A stretch of 64,000 nt of DNA, from assembly GCF_039555335.1 (NCBI RefSeq), contig NC_092628.1:72321706-72385705 (forward strand). The letters run 5' to 3'. The position numbers and the translations under genes are program-made. The stretch's first letter is position 1; the number at the start of each line of letters is the position of its first letter. The notes under the pieces were generated by a model. It was not told the DNA's origin. It ran no database searches and was given only the letters and a program-made list of their open reading frames with translations. Positions 1 to 12,149 of this stretch are shown here, piece by piece. The stretch comes from Amphiura filiformis (lineage: Eukaryota; Echinodermata; Ophiuroidea; Amphilepidida; Amphiuridae).

Positions 1-234
1 CACATAAAAATGTTTGGCTTTTTAGGCAAAATTTCTCTTGAAGAAACTCCGAATGTCATTGATACCACCGTATATGAAGTTGTGTACTACACGCATACAA
101 AAAATAAGTAAACATCTTTTTTCACGGCCAGACGCAATATGTGAGCATCTCGCTGGTCGTCATCAAAAACAGTAAAAAGGGTACCTTAATTGCACAGATG
201 TTACTGAAAAGGGTAGCTAAACGGGGACTGCTCT

Positions 235-1755
235 ATAATCCGAAGGTTCTATAATCCGAAAGTCCGAAGGTTCGCTAGTCCGAACACGTGTTCATAGCAT
301 TCGCTATTCCGAATTTTAAAAGAGGTTCTCTAGTCCGAAAAAATAAATAAAAAGAGGTTCTTTAGTCCGACGATTCTTTATTTCAAGGTTCTATAGTCGA
401 ATTTTTAAAACGGTTCTCTAGTCCGAATATGAAAATAGTCTCTATAGTCCGATATTTAAAAAGGGTTCTATAGTCCGAATATAGAAATAGGCTCTATAGT
501 CCGAATTTTAAAAAGGGTTCTATAGTCCGAATACAGAAAGAGGCTCTTTAATCCGAATTCAAAAAAGGGTTCTCTAGTCCGAAATTGCTAAACGGTTCTA
601 TATTTCGAAACTGAAACAGTGTTCTTTAGTCCGAATTAGTACAAATGTTCTATAGTCCGAATTTTTAAAACATTAACATAACCTCTAGCTTCATAAGACT
701 AAAGCAGAGTTTATGGTAAACGAGATGACTCTGCTGCTAAAAGGGCGTACACCACCAAATCACGATGTAATGTAGATGGATTCCAGTAAAAACAAAAGTC
801 TTTTTAGAGATATTTTGGCCTTTCTGTGGAAAAAAAGAGGCACGTTATAGCTTAAATAAATATTTGAGACCTGCACATGAACTTGGATCGCCAAAAAAGT
901 TGCATAACACAATTTTTGAATAAAGCAGGCCCTCGGATTGAAAAATGGCCAGAAACGGGTTTTCAGGGTAGAGTACGGGTCGAAAATGATGATGATTTAA
1001 TCACAAGACTACCTGTACATTTTTAACAGTTTACATCCCGGGCATCCCCCCCCCCAATCGCAAGATAAAACTATACTTTAACTATTCTGTAAATTAGTTT
1101 GTTTAAATGACTAAAATTTGTTTAAATGAAAAAGCCGCAGCATTTACATGGCGGGAAGGCTCTATGAAAATTTGAACTCGACAATGCCCGAATACATCGT
1201 AGAGTATTACTAGTATATAATATTATAATGGCATGTAAAACGGATACAAATGAAGAAAATATCACCAGAATAAAGGTGAACGTCAATGTACGCTACAGAA
1301 AATATCCAGAGACACCAACCATGTTGAACAGCAGCGGATTTGTATTTAACAATTGATGATTTGACACTGAAACAAATGATAAAAATAAAATTCGGACTAT
1401 AGAACCCGTTTACCAATTCGGACTAAAGAACACGGTATCCGTTTCGGACTATAGAACCGTTTTGCAATTTCGGACTAGAGAACCTTTTTCAAATTCGGAT
1501 TAGAGAACCTATTTCTATATTCGGACTAGAGAACCTTTTTTGAAATTCGGACTATAGAGCCTATTTTCATATTCGGACTAGAGAACCGTTTTTAAAATTC
1601 GGATTAAAGGACCTCTTTTAATATTCGGATTAGGGAACCTTTTTTAATTCGGACTATAGAACCTTGAAATAAAGAACCGTCGGAATAAAGAACCTTCGTA
1701 ATAAAGAACCATCGGATTAAAGAACCTTCGGACTAAAGAACCGGACTATAGAGCT
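235..1755. repeat. Element bounded by two inverted arrays of a ~26-bp motif
   Basis: From about 235 to 662 a 16-base core close to GGTTCTATAGTCCGAA recurs about 16 times at a period near 25-26 bases, separated by short A/T-rich spacers. From about 1393 to 1755 the reverse complement (TTCGGACTATAGAACC) recurs about 16 times. The inner 670-1390 is single-copy-looking and holds no convincing gene. The outer ends also match each other: GCTCTATAATCC near 231 mirrors GGACTATAGAGC near 1741. The layout looks like a non-autonomous transposon whose terminal inverted repeats are themselves tandem arrays. No transposase is visible. The family is not recognised. Confidence 0.75.
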
Positions 1756-2175
1756 TCCACCAGCTAAACTTGGCATCCCAACAAAAATTAGTTAATTTTT
1801 TTTTTTTTTGAAGATAAAAATTCTGGGTGAAATTGTACTCGGACCATGTACTTTTTCATTGGCTTTTTTCTTTAGGCCTCTGATCCCTACCGGCAGATTT
1901 TGTGTCCATCATGACTTGCTTAGGATAGGAAAACACTTGCTTTGGGTCCTTTATACACACAAAAAATACTTGCTTTGGGTACCTTTTGTTGGTGATATAC
2001 AACTTGAAATACAAGTGCCCCTGAACCGATACATAAGTAGCACTATCCCGCAAAATCCAGTCCTAATGACATTGCAAATTGGTCATGCCAGGTACAGTGA
2101 GATTTTCAAATGAATGAACACAGCCTGGTGAATGCAAACAAGTATGCGTTATTCAATCCATAAATGGAAAATCGA
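1756..2175. other. Intergenic, no gene seen
   Basis: Short open frames only, none with recognisable domains. A segment near 2086-2130 is roughly inverted at 2795-2830 (both contain a TTTCAAATGAATGAA-like core), so it probably belongs to the mobile element region that follows. Confidence 0.4.
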
Positions 2176-2176
2176 A

Positions 2177-2455
2177 TATACACCAGGCACAAAAAGAAAC
2201 TCGTCAGTTATAGTCATCCTTGCTATTCAACAACCTGATGATTAATGATGTTTAATTTGACACACTGTTCGTGAAAATTGAGTAAGAATTGACCAAGATA
2301 TGCACCTCCAAAATCTAAAGTTGCAATTTCAACGATTTTCAATGTGAATGCATCGCCAATCAATAAAGCACACAATATAACAGGCACAATTGAATTGTTA
2401 AAATTGCAATTTTTGATTTCGGGGTTTTAGGGTTTGGAGGCGCATATCTTGGGCA
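2177..2455. mobile_element. Half copy of a foldback MITE
   Basis: Starts with TACACCAGGCACAAAAAG, the same terminus as the complete element at 2833-3303, and continues through the central part (a TTGCAATTTTAACGATT-like segment), but the matching right arm is missing. The following 2456-2760 holds no recognisable feature. Confidence 0.65.
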
Positions 2456-2832
2456 CTTCAAGGAAGTTACTGGTAGCGTACCCTGGGGGAGGGGAGGTTC
2501 TTAGTGGAAATAGGGGTACAGGATGTGCAGCTGATTTGGGGTGCATTTTCAGCCATTTGGTTTTTGATGGCTCTCAATTTCATGACAATTTGGTTCAAGA
2601 GGGATTTTTTTCAAAATTTTCTCGAAAAAGTACCAATCTTTCATTGTTTTCCCTAGCAAAAAATTGGTTTAAAGTTTGGTAGTTTTTCGGCGTTCCAGGT
2701 ATCCCCACCCAAACCAAAGTTGAGACCCCCCTCCCAGGCCATGTACTGGATGCAGCAGAGACATGTAGTTATGCACAAGTCTAAAATGGTACACTATTCA
2801 TTCATTTGAAATTCTCACTGCAGGTATACATG

Positions 2833-3303
2833 TACACCAGGCACAAAAAGAAACTCGTCAGTTATAGTCATCCTTGCTGTTTAACAACCTGATCATTTTG
2901 AAATATACTTTATGTTAATTGGACTTTGCTTTCTCATTTGACACCCTGTTCGTGACAATTGAGCAAGAATTGACTAAGATATGTGCCTCCAAACCGCAAA
3001 ATCAAAAGTTGCAATTTTAACGATTCAATTATGCCTGTTACATTGTGTGCTTTATTGATTGGCCCATGGTGCTTGTGTACAATACAACGATGCGTTCCCA
3101 TTGAAAATCGTTTGATATTGGGGTTTGACGGCTTGGAAGTGCATATCTTTGGTCAATTCTTGTTTGATTGTCACAAACAGGGTGTCAAATGAGAAAGCAA
3201 AGTCCAATTAACAAAATGTATATTTCAGAATAGTCCAAAATTATCAAGTTGTTGAACAGCAAGGATGACTATAACTGACGAGTTTCTTTCTGTGCCTGGT
3301 GTA
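2833..3303. mobile_element. Foldback MITE, complete, 471 bp
   Basis: Left end TACACCAGGCACAAAAAG and right end CTTTCTGTGCCTGGTGTA are inverted complements. The pairing continues inward through the GTCAGTTATAGTCATCC segment and beyond, so most of the element can fold on itself. The flanks allow a TA target duplication. No coding capacity is seen. Confidence 0.8.
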
Positions 3304-3970
3304 TATTCCTTGTGAATACAATGAATACTAAGAACAGAATGACTGTTATTTGCGCTAGTAACAATCTATTTTGCATGATAACATCACCTATTTCAGATTT
3401 AATCTGTGGAAAATTTAACACCAACATAAAACAATGTCACTCACTGTATATTTTTATGTGCACTTGATCAACTCCGATCATTTTATTGGTAAAAACATCA
3501 CACAAAACAGTACGGGAGAATACAATTCATTCAAAGCTGTATGTATTTACAATGATTTTGATAGTAGTTACATTTTGTTTAATTTTGTTTGGAAACGGCC
3601 ACCTCTTTGTATCTCTAATTATGTATTTTAAATTTTCTTGCCTAGATTTTAGCAAAAAGTTTGACAGGTCATTTCCATAAAATAGCAAGCAGATTATTAA
3701 TAGTCAGTTTTCTTTGTTCTAAATATGTTAGTCCACAACCTCTGAAATAGCAGGTCTGGTGGCTAGTTATTTCAGCTTTTGACCTCCATCATGCATGCAA
3801 ATTTATCTATATTAAATCCAACATTGTGTTAAATCCAATGAAACTATAAAATAAGTACCAATGTCCAATAAGGGCTAAGTCTTCTCTACTAGCGCATGTA
3901 TGGAAACAATCTCTATCCATGGGCTGATGGAATCATTAAAAGAAATGTTGAACAGTAATCATACTAAACT
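3304..3970. other. Intergenic, nothing recognised
   Basis: AT-rich single-copy-looking sequence with only short open frames, and no domain, tRNA or repeat signal that could be supported. Confidence 0.4.
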
Positions 3971-3974
3971 GTTT

Positions 3975-4155
3975 ATTAGTGCAGTCAGTGATATCAGTGC
4001 GCATTTCATTGAACACAGCTTCAAATCGGAAGTGTTCACTCGGAAGTGTTGGTGGTTGGTGTACTTATACACATGCTTAAAGATGGTGCATTGAAGCACA
4101 CAAGAAATGGCTACTCACTGTTATCACTGACTGCATTTAGGTAAAAGCACTATTA
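3975..4155. mobile_element. Small foldback MITE, copy 1
   Basis: TAGTGCAGTCAGTGAT near 3979 pairs with ATCACTGACTGCATTTA near 4122. The internal segment around CATTTCATTGAACACAGCTT is shared with the element at 60677-60855, which shows they belong to one family. Confidence 0.6.
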
Positions 4156-4835
4156 TGTTCACACCAAATCATCTACCCAGGATCTGAAGCCATGTGGATT
4201 CAACCAAGATCACCAATTTAGTACTAAATACCTGCCCACTGAAAAATCTGCAGTTCTGCAATCTGGATTAAATCCAGGTTTAATGTGGTTTTAACTTTTA
4301 TGTATTAAGTCCATATAATTTTTAAACAGATTGTTTTTCTGCATTCACACTGGTAGTCTTATCACTGTGAATTTTTATTTATCAGTAACATTGGGTAAAA
4401 AATGTCTTGGTGGGAACACATCTCAAAGTTTAATCAATTCAATTGTTTTAAAGTTTACTCAAAAGTTACCGAGCAAATCAGATGAATCCAGGCACAAATG
4501 CTGCTTGGAAAAGCCTATTCCTGCTTATAATCTGGAGAAAAAGAGGAGAAAATAAAGAAACATGTTAGCATCTGAACAAATTGAATAGGGAATCATTTAT
4601 TCTCTTTAAAAAGGGCAAAACTAGACAATTTGATTTCATTGATGAAATAATCCAACTGAAAACAGTAGTTTTGTCTATATACATGTACTCTTCTTAGTAA
4701 GGGCATATATACTGGAGACATTTTCATAACTGTTCAGAATTTGTGGATGCGCTGCAATTGTGAAGCGCATCAAAAGCGTAATACATGTGTAACAAATCAA
4801 AGCTGTGACCTGGTCTCAAGAAACGAGCGTAAAAT

Positions 4836-5086
4836 GGCAAATTGGTAGTTTCGAGACCTCGTGGCTTCTGAGTTGGTGCTCTTTATTTGATGCACACCTG
4901 TAAAAGCCAGTAGTATTTCTTGGTGAAACTGAATGGGACATACATACTGCAAGCCAGTAGTAATTATGTCCCTCGGGCCATTCACAAAGGACATCCTATT
5001 GACTTGTACAGGTGCACGTAAAAACAAACAAACCACCAATCAACTCAGGAGCCAGGTCTCGAAACTACCAATTTGCGACTTTACGA
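4836..5086. mobile_element. Foldback element
   Basis: GCAAATTGGTAGTTTCGAGAC near 4837 is the inverted complement of a segment ending near 5086. Both arms continue into a CCTGAGTTG-like stretch. The outer left flank (4803-4830) also has a GGTCTC-containing near-palindrome. No coding content. Confidence 0.6.
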
Positions 5087-5186
5087 AAGTTTACTTTTAT
5101 TTTGTGGGAGCAGGCCATAATGATCGCGCACATGCTTGGCAATTAGGCCAATTAATGATACTAAGATACAAAAGTACAGTGCTTTA

Positions 5187-6617
5187 AAATATCAACTAGA
5201 GGTACTCAATTAACATTATAATACTTTCAATCAGATCAATAATATTCAAAACGAAGTCAAACCTGTTAGTCAAAATGTTTCAGTGACTTGTCAAAAATGA
5301 TATATATATACTTATTTTGAGTCATGTTTTGATGAACAAGCATCTAAAATTCCCTTACAAAATATTTAAAAATATAAATGGTTCAATAGCAAAACAAGTA
5401 GTTGGAATTGATTTCTTACAATTGTAACAATATGGGTGTGAGAGTGTTTTTGGGCTAACTATTAATTAATATAAATCACACACTCCATACAGAGTGACTG
5501 TTTAAACAAACAAACGTCTGTCATTTTGCTTTAGTTTACAACAGATAAACTTAAAATGATGATTCTGTAGAGCTCATCAAACTTTATCTCCCTGATACAC
5601 TCTCTACTTGTCCTAACTGTGCCAACTGTATGTGAATCCTATATTTGAATGGTTTTATGCTGAAAATTTAATTACCAAATTATGCTACAAAATTTATGTG
5701 TTAAAACCAAACCTTTATACACATATGAAAAAGTATGCATCATTCTCTTTGTTGGTAATATGCTGGGAGAAATCCCCCATTACCAGCAACAATATGCAAA
5801 GGTGAATACAAAAGTTTAGTAGTGACAGAGGGTCTTACGATGGATGTGGGTTCTCATTTAAGATCCTAAATGGCCTATGTGAAACCAAAACACAACAAGA
5901 ATTATATAGTTTCTAGTGGTTCAACTTGCAATGTAATTTTTTCTATTTTTAGTATTCATCTGCAAGACCAACATATACAAGAAATGGATAATTACTGCAA
6001 ATTGCAAATTTGATTCAAACATTTCTGGAAATACAGATCTATGTGAAGTGAAAAATAAAAAAATAAAAAACATTAATACTACTTCAGTTTTTGAGATCCA
6101 ATAAAACAAGTTTTTGAAACATGATTGACAAATGTCTCATCAGCATAAAGTTCACAACTGGTTTACGACCAGCATTCTTATTACATAAAGTTAAGGGGGA
6201 AAAATTAAACACTTCATTTTTCACTGACATTTCTACGCAGAACATAACACGAGGTTACACATACAATTTTCTTGCAATATGTGTTATAACTTGCTCTGTG
6301 CATACGCGTATGCGCTTTACCCTGATGTAAACTTCCAATATTTAGGCAAAAAAGTGATATTTTCTCTTTAAATCGCACTATTTTTAGGGTAAAAGACACA
6401 TGAGGTTGCTGTCTTATCCTTTACACCCAAATCATTTGTTGGCAGTAAAAATGTTAATAAAATTAGTTTGGCTAGGCCTCACCCAATATTTATCTTCTTA
6501 CTGCCTCCGACACATTACTTGGGTGTCAAGGATAGGGCATTATCCTTTATTTCGTAAACCTATACTTCGCATATCCTTTTTAAATTGTAACTACTGCACA
6601 GTAAATCAATTTTGCAT
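5187..6617. other. Intergenic, no gene seen
   Basis: AT-rich sequence. Reading frames are short and overlap on both strands without domain signals. No strong repeat was recognised. Confidence 0.4.
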
Positions 6618-7244
6618 TTAAGGGCTCTGGAATGAACGTTTGGACAGTATTTTTGTGGGACATGAGAGCACATCAGACATATCTAATTTAATTCTGAATA
6701 CGAGTTATGTCCTTCTAATATCAAAGAATTTTAATTTTTTGAAATTAATGATATAATACAAATTTTATGACAAAATTTGATATTTTTTATTTTTCAATAT
6801 TTAACATTCCTTGAAGTAAACTTTCATCTAAATATAACGATATGTACTTAAAGTGTACATAGCTGGGATGAAAAGCCAACGATCAATTGAAAATTGTTAC
6901 CTTTCATATTGAAGATATACAATTTTTCCAAAAAGACCTACATTTTTTTGGTGTTTTAAAAAAAAAAAATCCATAGTCAATACGAAAGGTCACAATTTTC
7001 AATTGATCGTCGGCTTTTCATCCCAGCTACATACGCTTTAAGTACATATTATTAGATTTATACAATTTACTTTAAGGACAGTTAAATATCAATTTTTAAT
7101 CATTTACCATAAAATGTGTATTATAATATCGTAAATTAAAAAAAATTATTTGATATCAGGACATTTCTTGTATTCAAAATGCAATTCAATATGTCTGATG
7201 TGCTCTCAGGTCCCATGTGAAAACGTCGCTATCCGAGCCCTTAA
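6618..7244. mobile_element. TTAA foldback MITE, copy A (complete)
   Basis: Both ends carry TTAA (6618-6621 and 7241-7244), a target duplication typical of piggyBac-type insertion. The termini GGGCTCTGG and CCGAGCCC are inverted, followed inward by a GAGAGCACATCAGACAT/ATGTCTGATGTGCTCTC pair. The centre holds a second hairpin around GATCAATTGAAAATTGTTAC and a GGGATGAAAAGCC pair. Other copies lie at 15146, 22922, 56299, 57665 and 63463. Confidence 0.85.
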
Positions 7245-7268
7245 TATGAACAATAAATCAATTTTGCA

Positions 7269-7817
7269 TTAAAGCCATAATACTATCAAACTGGAATTAC
7301 TAGATCGAAGGCTACAAGAATAAACATACATAGTATTTATATACAACCTTTGAACACTTGTTCCTTTGTGTTGCCTAGATGTCTTCATATGGAGCTTCAA
7401 CCACCAGGTGCCATCCTCTGATCTCCATCCACTCAGTAAATTGCTCTGCCTCCGCTCCAACCTCCTTGTGATCGCCTCCTCTTCATACCTCCAATATTGC
7501 AGCACCATCTTCTCTCTGACTGCAAACAGCTTACTGATGAATTGAAATACGCTCCATCTCGTTGACACATGAAAACATTTACTGCTCCACAGATTGTTCT
7601 TGCTGAAAAATATTCCTATTTGATGGCTACATCTCCTTATGATGGTGCTAGGTGACACTTGCTCCCAAGCAAACTTCTTACTGCTCTCTGATGACTCTGG
7701 ATCCAAAAAAAAGCTTGATGATGATGACTCTTCTCTTCTTCTGTTATTTTCAAATCCACCCATGAAGCTGCATTTAGATGACTCCATCCTTCTGTCCAAT
7801 ATTTCTCTTGACTTCAT
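7269..7817 (-). CDS. Unrecognised 182-codon open reading frame
   Basis: This is the longest open frame in the left third that is not inside an obvious repeat. It begins with an ATG at 7815-7817 and ends at 7269. The predicted protein is rich in Ser, Arg, Glu and Trp, with a run of five Ser near residue 32 and a Trp/charged stretch around residues 125-150 (GWRSEDGTWWLK). No family was recognised. There is no clear splice acceptor with a pyrimidine tract just upstream, and no neighbouring exons could be joined to it. It could be one exon of an unseen minus-strand gene, a transposon remnant, or chance. Confidence 0.25.
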   Translation of the reverse strand: MKSREILDRRMESSKCSFMGGFENNRRREESSSSSFFLDPESSESSKKFAWEQVSPSTIIRRCSHQIGIFFSKNNLWSSKCFHVSTRWSVFQFISKLFAVREKMVLQYWRYEEEAITRRLERRQSNLLSGWRSEDGTWWLKLHMKTSRQHKGTSVQRLYINTMYVYSCSLRSSNSSLIVLWL

Positions 7818-7819
7818 TT

Positions 7820-9182
7820 TGAAGATATTTCAGTCTCCATGACCATCATTACATTATTTACACAATTTTTAAGCGTTATTATGTTCTACTACAAACATGA
7901 CAAGTTGTTTGAGTTACACTGCGGCACGCATACATCATTGTACACCAGTGGTGTGTGCTGTGCTTGGACGACAGATCACATACAGCAACACCTAGTAATG
8001 GTAGATAAAGGGATGAAAAAATAGCATGGTTGATACATGGTTCAAAATCATATCAAAACAAATGTTATATCTACACAACATGGTTCAATATCAAATGCAA
8101 CAGCAATCTTCATATTTACAGAACAAACTCAGTATTGTCATAGCTCCAAAACTCATTAAATTAAAAGTACTTTAATCTAAGTGATTTATATTGTTCTGAT
8201 CTTATACTTTGCTATATCTGCAAATGACTTAGTTTTGAAATAATTGTAAAAATGTCCATGTCATCAGACTCTTTGCAACTTATGCCACAACAAATCAAAA
8301 TTTTTGATGTGAATATCGACAGGTATAGATGCCCTTTTTTCCCTTTTCACCCACAAAACTTGAAATGAAAATCATTTGAAAACCGTTTGTAGAAACCAAA
8401 TAAATAAACAATTTTTGACAATATTTAAACCATAAAGGGTGAAATATTGGCAAACAAATTTGATTGAACAACATATTGTGAAAGAAAATCTACATGTTTG
8501 CAGCATTTGATTCACATAATTTGCTTTATAATTTCACATCATATACTTCCACCATTCTAAAATGCAGACATATACTTCCTTAACTGCAGCCATTTACTTC
8601 CCAATAATGACCTTACTGGAGGTATTTTTGAGAGTGCAAACATGACAATATCAAACATGATCAAGCTCAAAGTTGTTATCCATATACAAATACTTTGCCA
8701 AAATTATATTGCACTCTTGAAGTATGCAGAATTTTGATGAAAGTTGCAGCTATATAAGAAGTATCCAGTTTGCACTCTCATGTGATACACTCAGTTGAGT
8801 TAAGGGCAATATAAGGAAATATATTACATAGTACAGTTTAGAAAAGGGTTGCAAAACAAATGATGTGAAATTACACCAACACTGAACAAAGAACAAAATG
8901 TATTTATAACTACATGATACAAATTACAGACACACTGGAAACAACTGAGTCCAACTAATTTAAATTACTCAATTCAATATGTCACCTTTCTTGCCACTTT
9001 AAACCATGATATCATCAAATATCAAGTAGTTCATCTTTTGTTAATTGACAATGTTCCTAACTGCTTTCCATGTGTATTTTAAGTGTCAACTTTTCATATA
9101 TTGGGTGACAATATTGCAATTGCAATAACGCATTATTCCGATTTTAAAAGCTTATGACAATACTGAGTTTATAAAATATTAG
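7820..9182. other. Intergenic, nothing recognised
   Basis: AT-rich sequence without supported genes or strong repeats. Confidence 0.4.
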
Positions 9183-9232
9183 AGTCACGCGGTAGCTTGA
9201 CCAGCAAGTTTAAAAAAAAAAACGACTGATAA
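9183..9232. repeat. Direct repeat flanking the satellite block, left copy
   Basis: AGTCACGCGG...AACGACTGATAAAG resembles 11461-11512 in the same orientation. A second shared block (TTATTGTC..AATCAAGAAT) is at about 9841 and 11522. The two copies bracket 2.2 kb that includes the 10.1-11.2 kb satellite. Confidence 0.5.
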
Positions 9233-9732
9233 AGAAGAATAAACAGATGCACCAGCGAGACTATATTTACACGGAACAAAACGCTATTGTTCTATGATAT
9301 TTTTCGCTGGGTACAAAATATATCTAAAACCATGCTAAATCGTATTTACTGTCCAAAGTGTCATATTTTAATAACTCTTTATTTCAAAAAGTTACACGAA
9401 TCTTACAGTCAATCCGATTGTTTGATAATAAACAAACATTCTTGCTTTATTTCACGCGGTATTTCATAGCCAAAATTAGTGGCAAATCATAGCTAATCAT
9501 ACTGATATCCACAATCTTTCGACACTGCTACAGCCATACATGGCTGTCACTGTCGCACTAATTTTTCAGATTCACTTTCAAATATACCCAGGCATTTTCC
9601 TGGATACCCTACATACAAATTCTGGACCCCATTCGCCAAAAAATCAAGTTTTTCACAATTCTTTTATTCTTTCCGGACCACAGCATATATTCATATTAAT
9701 AAATACTCCACTTTCACACATCGTAATAACGG

Positions 9733-9777
9733 GACGTCTCCGTGGCGAAGTGGTTAAGGCCATGGACTTCTAATCCA
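9733..9777 (+). pseudogene. 5' half of a tRNA (tRNA-Ser/Arg-like), SINE head
   Basis: The D arm with a box A (GTGGCGAAGTGGTTAAGGC) is followed by an anticodon stem ATGGA and TCCAT around the loop CTTCTAA, which reads anticodon TCT. The body resembles tRNA-Ser(GCT) with one anticodon base changed, so the identity is unclear. No T arm or box B follows, so this is a truncated tRNA-derived repeat and not a working tRNA gene. Confidence 0.6.
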
Positions 9778-10089
9778 TTTATGAATTTTTGCTCAAGTTG
9801 AAACTTCCCACCACTTTTTTTAAATGTTTTATTAATCAATTTATTGTCGTAAATCAAGAATAACACCATTTGAACATCCATTGCTATTGTGATATTATTA
9901 TTTTTTCATCAAACAAACATGTTTGATTTTTTATTCACATTTAGGCCTAGGCCTTGGGCCTACTTTCACCATCCAGATGCTATCACCATGCCTGACTATC
10001 ATGGCATCTTCGTCATTTAAAACACCGACATTTATTTATTATTTATTTATCAGTGGCTCTGTACACAGCTCAGACTGAAATTATATTTG

Positions 10090-11220
10090 ATATAAATATT
10101 ATAAATGAAAATCACAAACCGCGAAAGATCGCCAACAACTGCCGCTGAATATTGATATCCAACTAGATTTCCCCACAGGGCTAAAGGGCAGGACTTAATT
10201 AGGGAATTAAAATCACAAACCGCGAAAGATCGCCGACAACCGCCGCTTAATAGGGGTATCCAACTGCCCCAAGAGGGCTACAAAGAACTACAAACCGCAA
10301 AATTTGGATATCAACCAGATTGCCCGCAGGCATATCGATTATATGGATATCCAACAAATTACGACCACAAACCGCGAAAGATCGCCAACAACTGCCGCTC
10401 AATATTGATATCCAAGTGATTTGCCCAGAGGGCTATAAAGAACCACAAACCGCGAAATTTGGATATGGTACTATTGCCCCACAGGGCTTCAAAGAACCAC
10501 AAACCACGAAATATGGATATCCAACAAGCTTAAACTACAAATTAGCTCCCGATAGAGAGCAGGACTTGATGAGGGAAATTAAAACCACAAAACACGAAAG
10601 ATTACAAAGAACCACAAACCGCGAAAGACTAGATTGCCCGCAGGCCTATCGATTATAAAGAATCACAAACCCGCGAAAGATCATCCAACAAGCTTAGACT
10701 ATAAACTAGCTCCCGATAGAGGGCAGGGCTTGATGAGGGAAATTAAAACCACAAACCACAATATTCAACTATATTGCCCCGCTGGGTTACAAAGAGCCAC
10801 AAACCCGAAATTGGGATATCCAATTGCCCGCGAGGCCTATCGATTATTCGATTATAAAGAACCACAAACCGCGAAAGATCAACAACAACTGCCGCTTAAT
10901 ATTGATACCAACTAGATTGCCCAGAAGGGCTATAAAGAACCACAAACCGCGAAATTTGGATATGCAACTAGATTGCCCCACAGGGCTACAAAGATCCACA
11001 AACCACGAAATATGGATATTCAACAAGCTTAAACTATAAATTAGCTCCCGATAGAGTGCAGGGCTTGATGAAAACCACAAACCATTTAAAGATCGCCGAC
11101 AACCGCCGCTTAATAGGAATATTCAACTAGGTTGCCCGAAGGGCTACAAAGAACCACAAACCGCGAAATTCGGATAGCCAAGTAGATTGCCCGCAGGGCT
11201 ACAAAGAACCACCAACATTA
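10090..11220. repeat. Degenerate satellite-like array
   Basis: Recurrent segments based on AAGAACCACAAACCGCGAAA, GATTGCCCGCAGGGCTA and AACTGCCGCTTAATATTGAT alternate at least eight times, with indels and partial units. Because indels often preserve reading, several open frames appear (10320-10658, 10634-10915, 10824-11039), with translations repeating a KEPQTAK motif. They are read here as by-products of the repeat, not genes. Confidence 0.75.
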
Positions 11221-11460
11221 AAACACGATTATCTGGGGCATTTAGACGCTTCCGTAGTATAGGCTTAAATATATGCGCATTTACCAGTTCCGACATGAAG
11301 TAGGCCTAAATCGGATTTACTCTATGTGTGTCTCTCTGGCATTGTCAACATTGGGTGTGTGTTGTTCATATTTACATTTTATTTACATATTTACGTAGCC
11401 TTGAATAATTAAAGTATATTAAAATGTTTATTGATCATTGTGTACGCCTCTGAACATTAC

Positions 11461-11512
11461 AGTCACGCGTGATTTGAGCAAGTTTTAAAAATAAACGACT
11501 GATAAAGTTTTG
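11461..11512. repeat. Direct repeat flanking the satellite block, right copy
   Basis: Partner of 9183-9232 in the same orientation. AGTCACGCG and AACGACTGATAAAG are shared. Confidence 0.5.
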
Positions 11513-11650
11513 TTTAATTATTTATTGTCATGAATCAAGAATGGCAACTTCAAACATCCATTTTTCGTTTTATTCGCTTTTATGGTGCACTTCATAACCT
11601 GACTTTCAAAGCTTGGAGCTGCTTGGCTACATTCATAAAAAAAAAAGATA

Positions 11651-12102
11651 TCTACCAAAAAACGTTGACAACGTAAAGAAATCAGCAAGTTTAAAAAAAC
11701 CACCTCGGCTCACTTTTTGAAACTTGGTCCCATTTGAACACCAACAGCAAATTAGTGTTTTTATTTTATTTCAACAGAATACAATTCCAACAAGATTACA
11801 AACAAGCCTACTTGTTATTCGTTTAATTCAATCATTAATCATGATATTATAAAACAAAACACAAAAAGATATTGGCTTATCATGTAAGAACAAGATAATA
11901 ACCGTTCCAGAAAGCTTACAAATTAATATCGCATCTGCACATTAAAGATACATAACACTTCTGGAAATGTTTTAAATTGATGTAAATATGATAAAGTTTA
12001 AATCAGTACCTTTTACAAATGGGACCAAGTTTCAAAAAGTGAGCCGAGGTGGGTTTTTTAAACTTGCTGATTTCTTTACGTTGTCAACGCTTTTTTGGTA
12101 GA
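11651..12102. mobile_element. DNA-transposon MITE with ~85-bp terminal inverted repeats
   Basis: The left arm (11652-11735) and the right arm (12017-12101) are near-perfect inverted complements. They share CTACCAAAAAA at the tip and CCTCGGCTCACTTTTTGAAA further in. The ~280-bp centre has no coding potential. Confidence 0.8.
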
Positions 12103-12149
12103 TTTCAATTAACACAAGAACAAATGTAACAGAATTACACAATAGCATT

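Noticed and set aside
235..1755. CRISPR-like alternation of repeats and spacers
   Set aside because: Eukaryotic context, divergent repeats, 8-10 base A/T-rich spacers and opposed orientation do not fit a CRISPR array.
10320..11039. Three overlapping open frames with KEPQTAK repeats as a gene
   Set aside because: All lie inside the degenerate array, in different frames, with no conserved start or splice sites.
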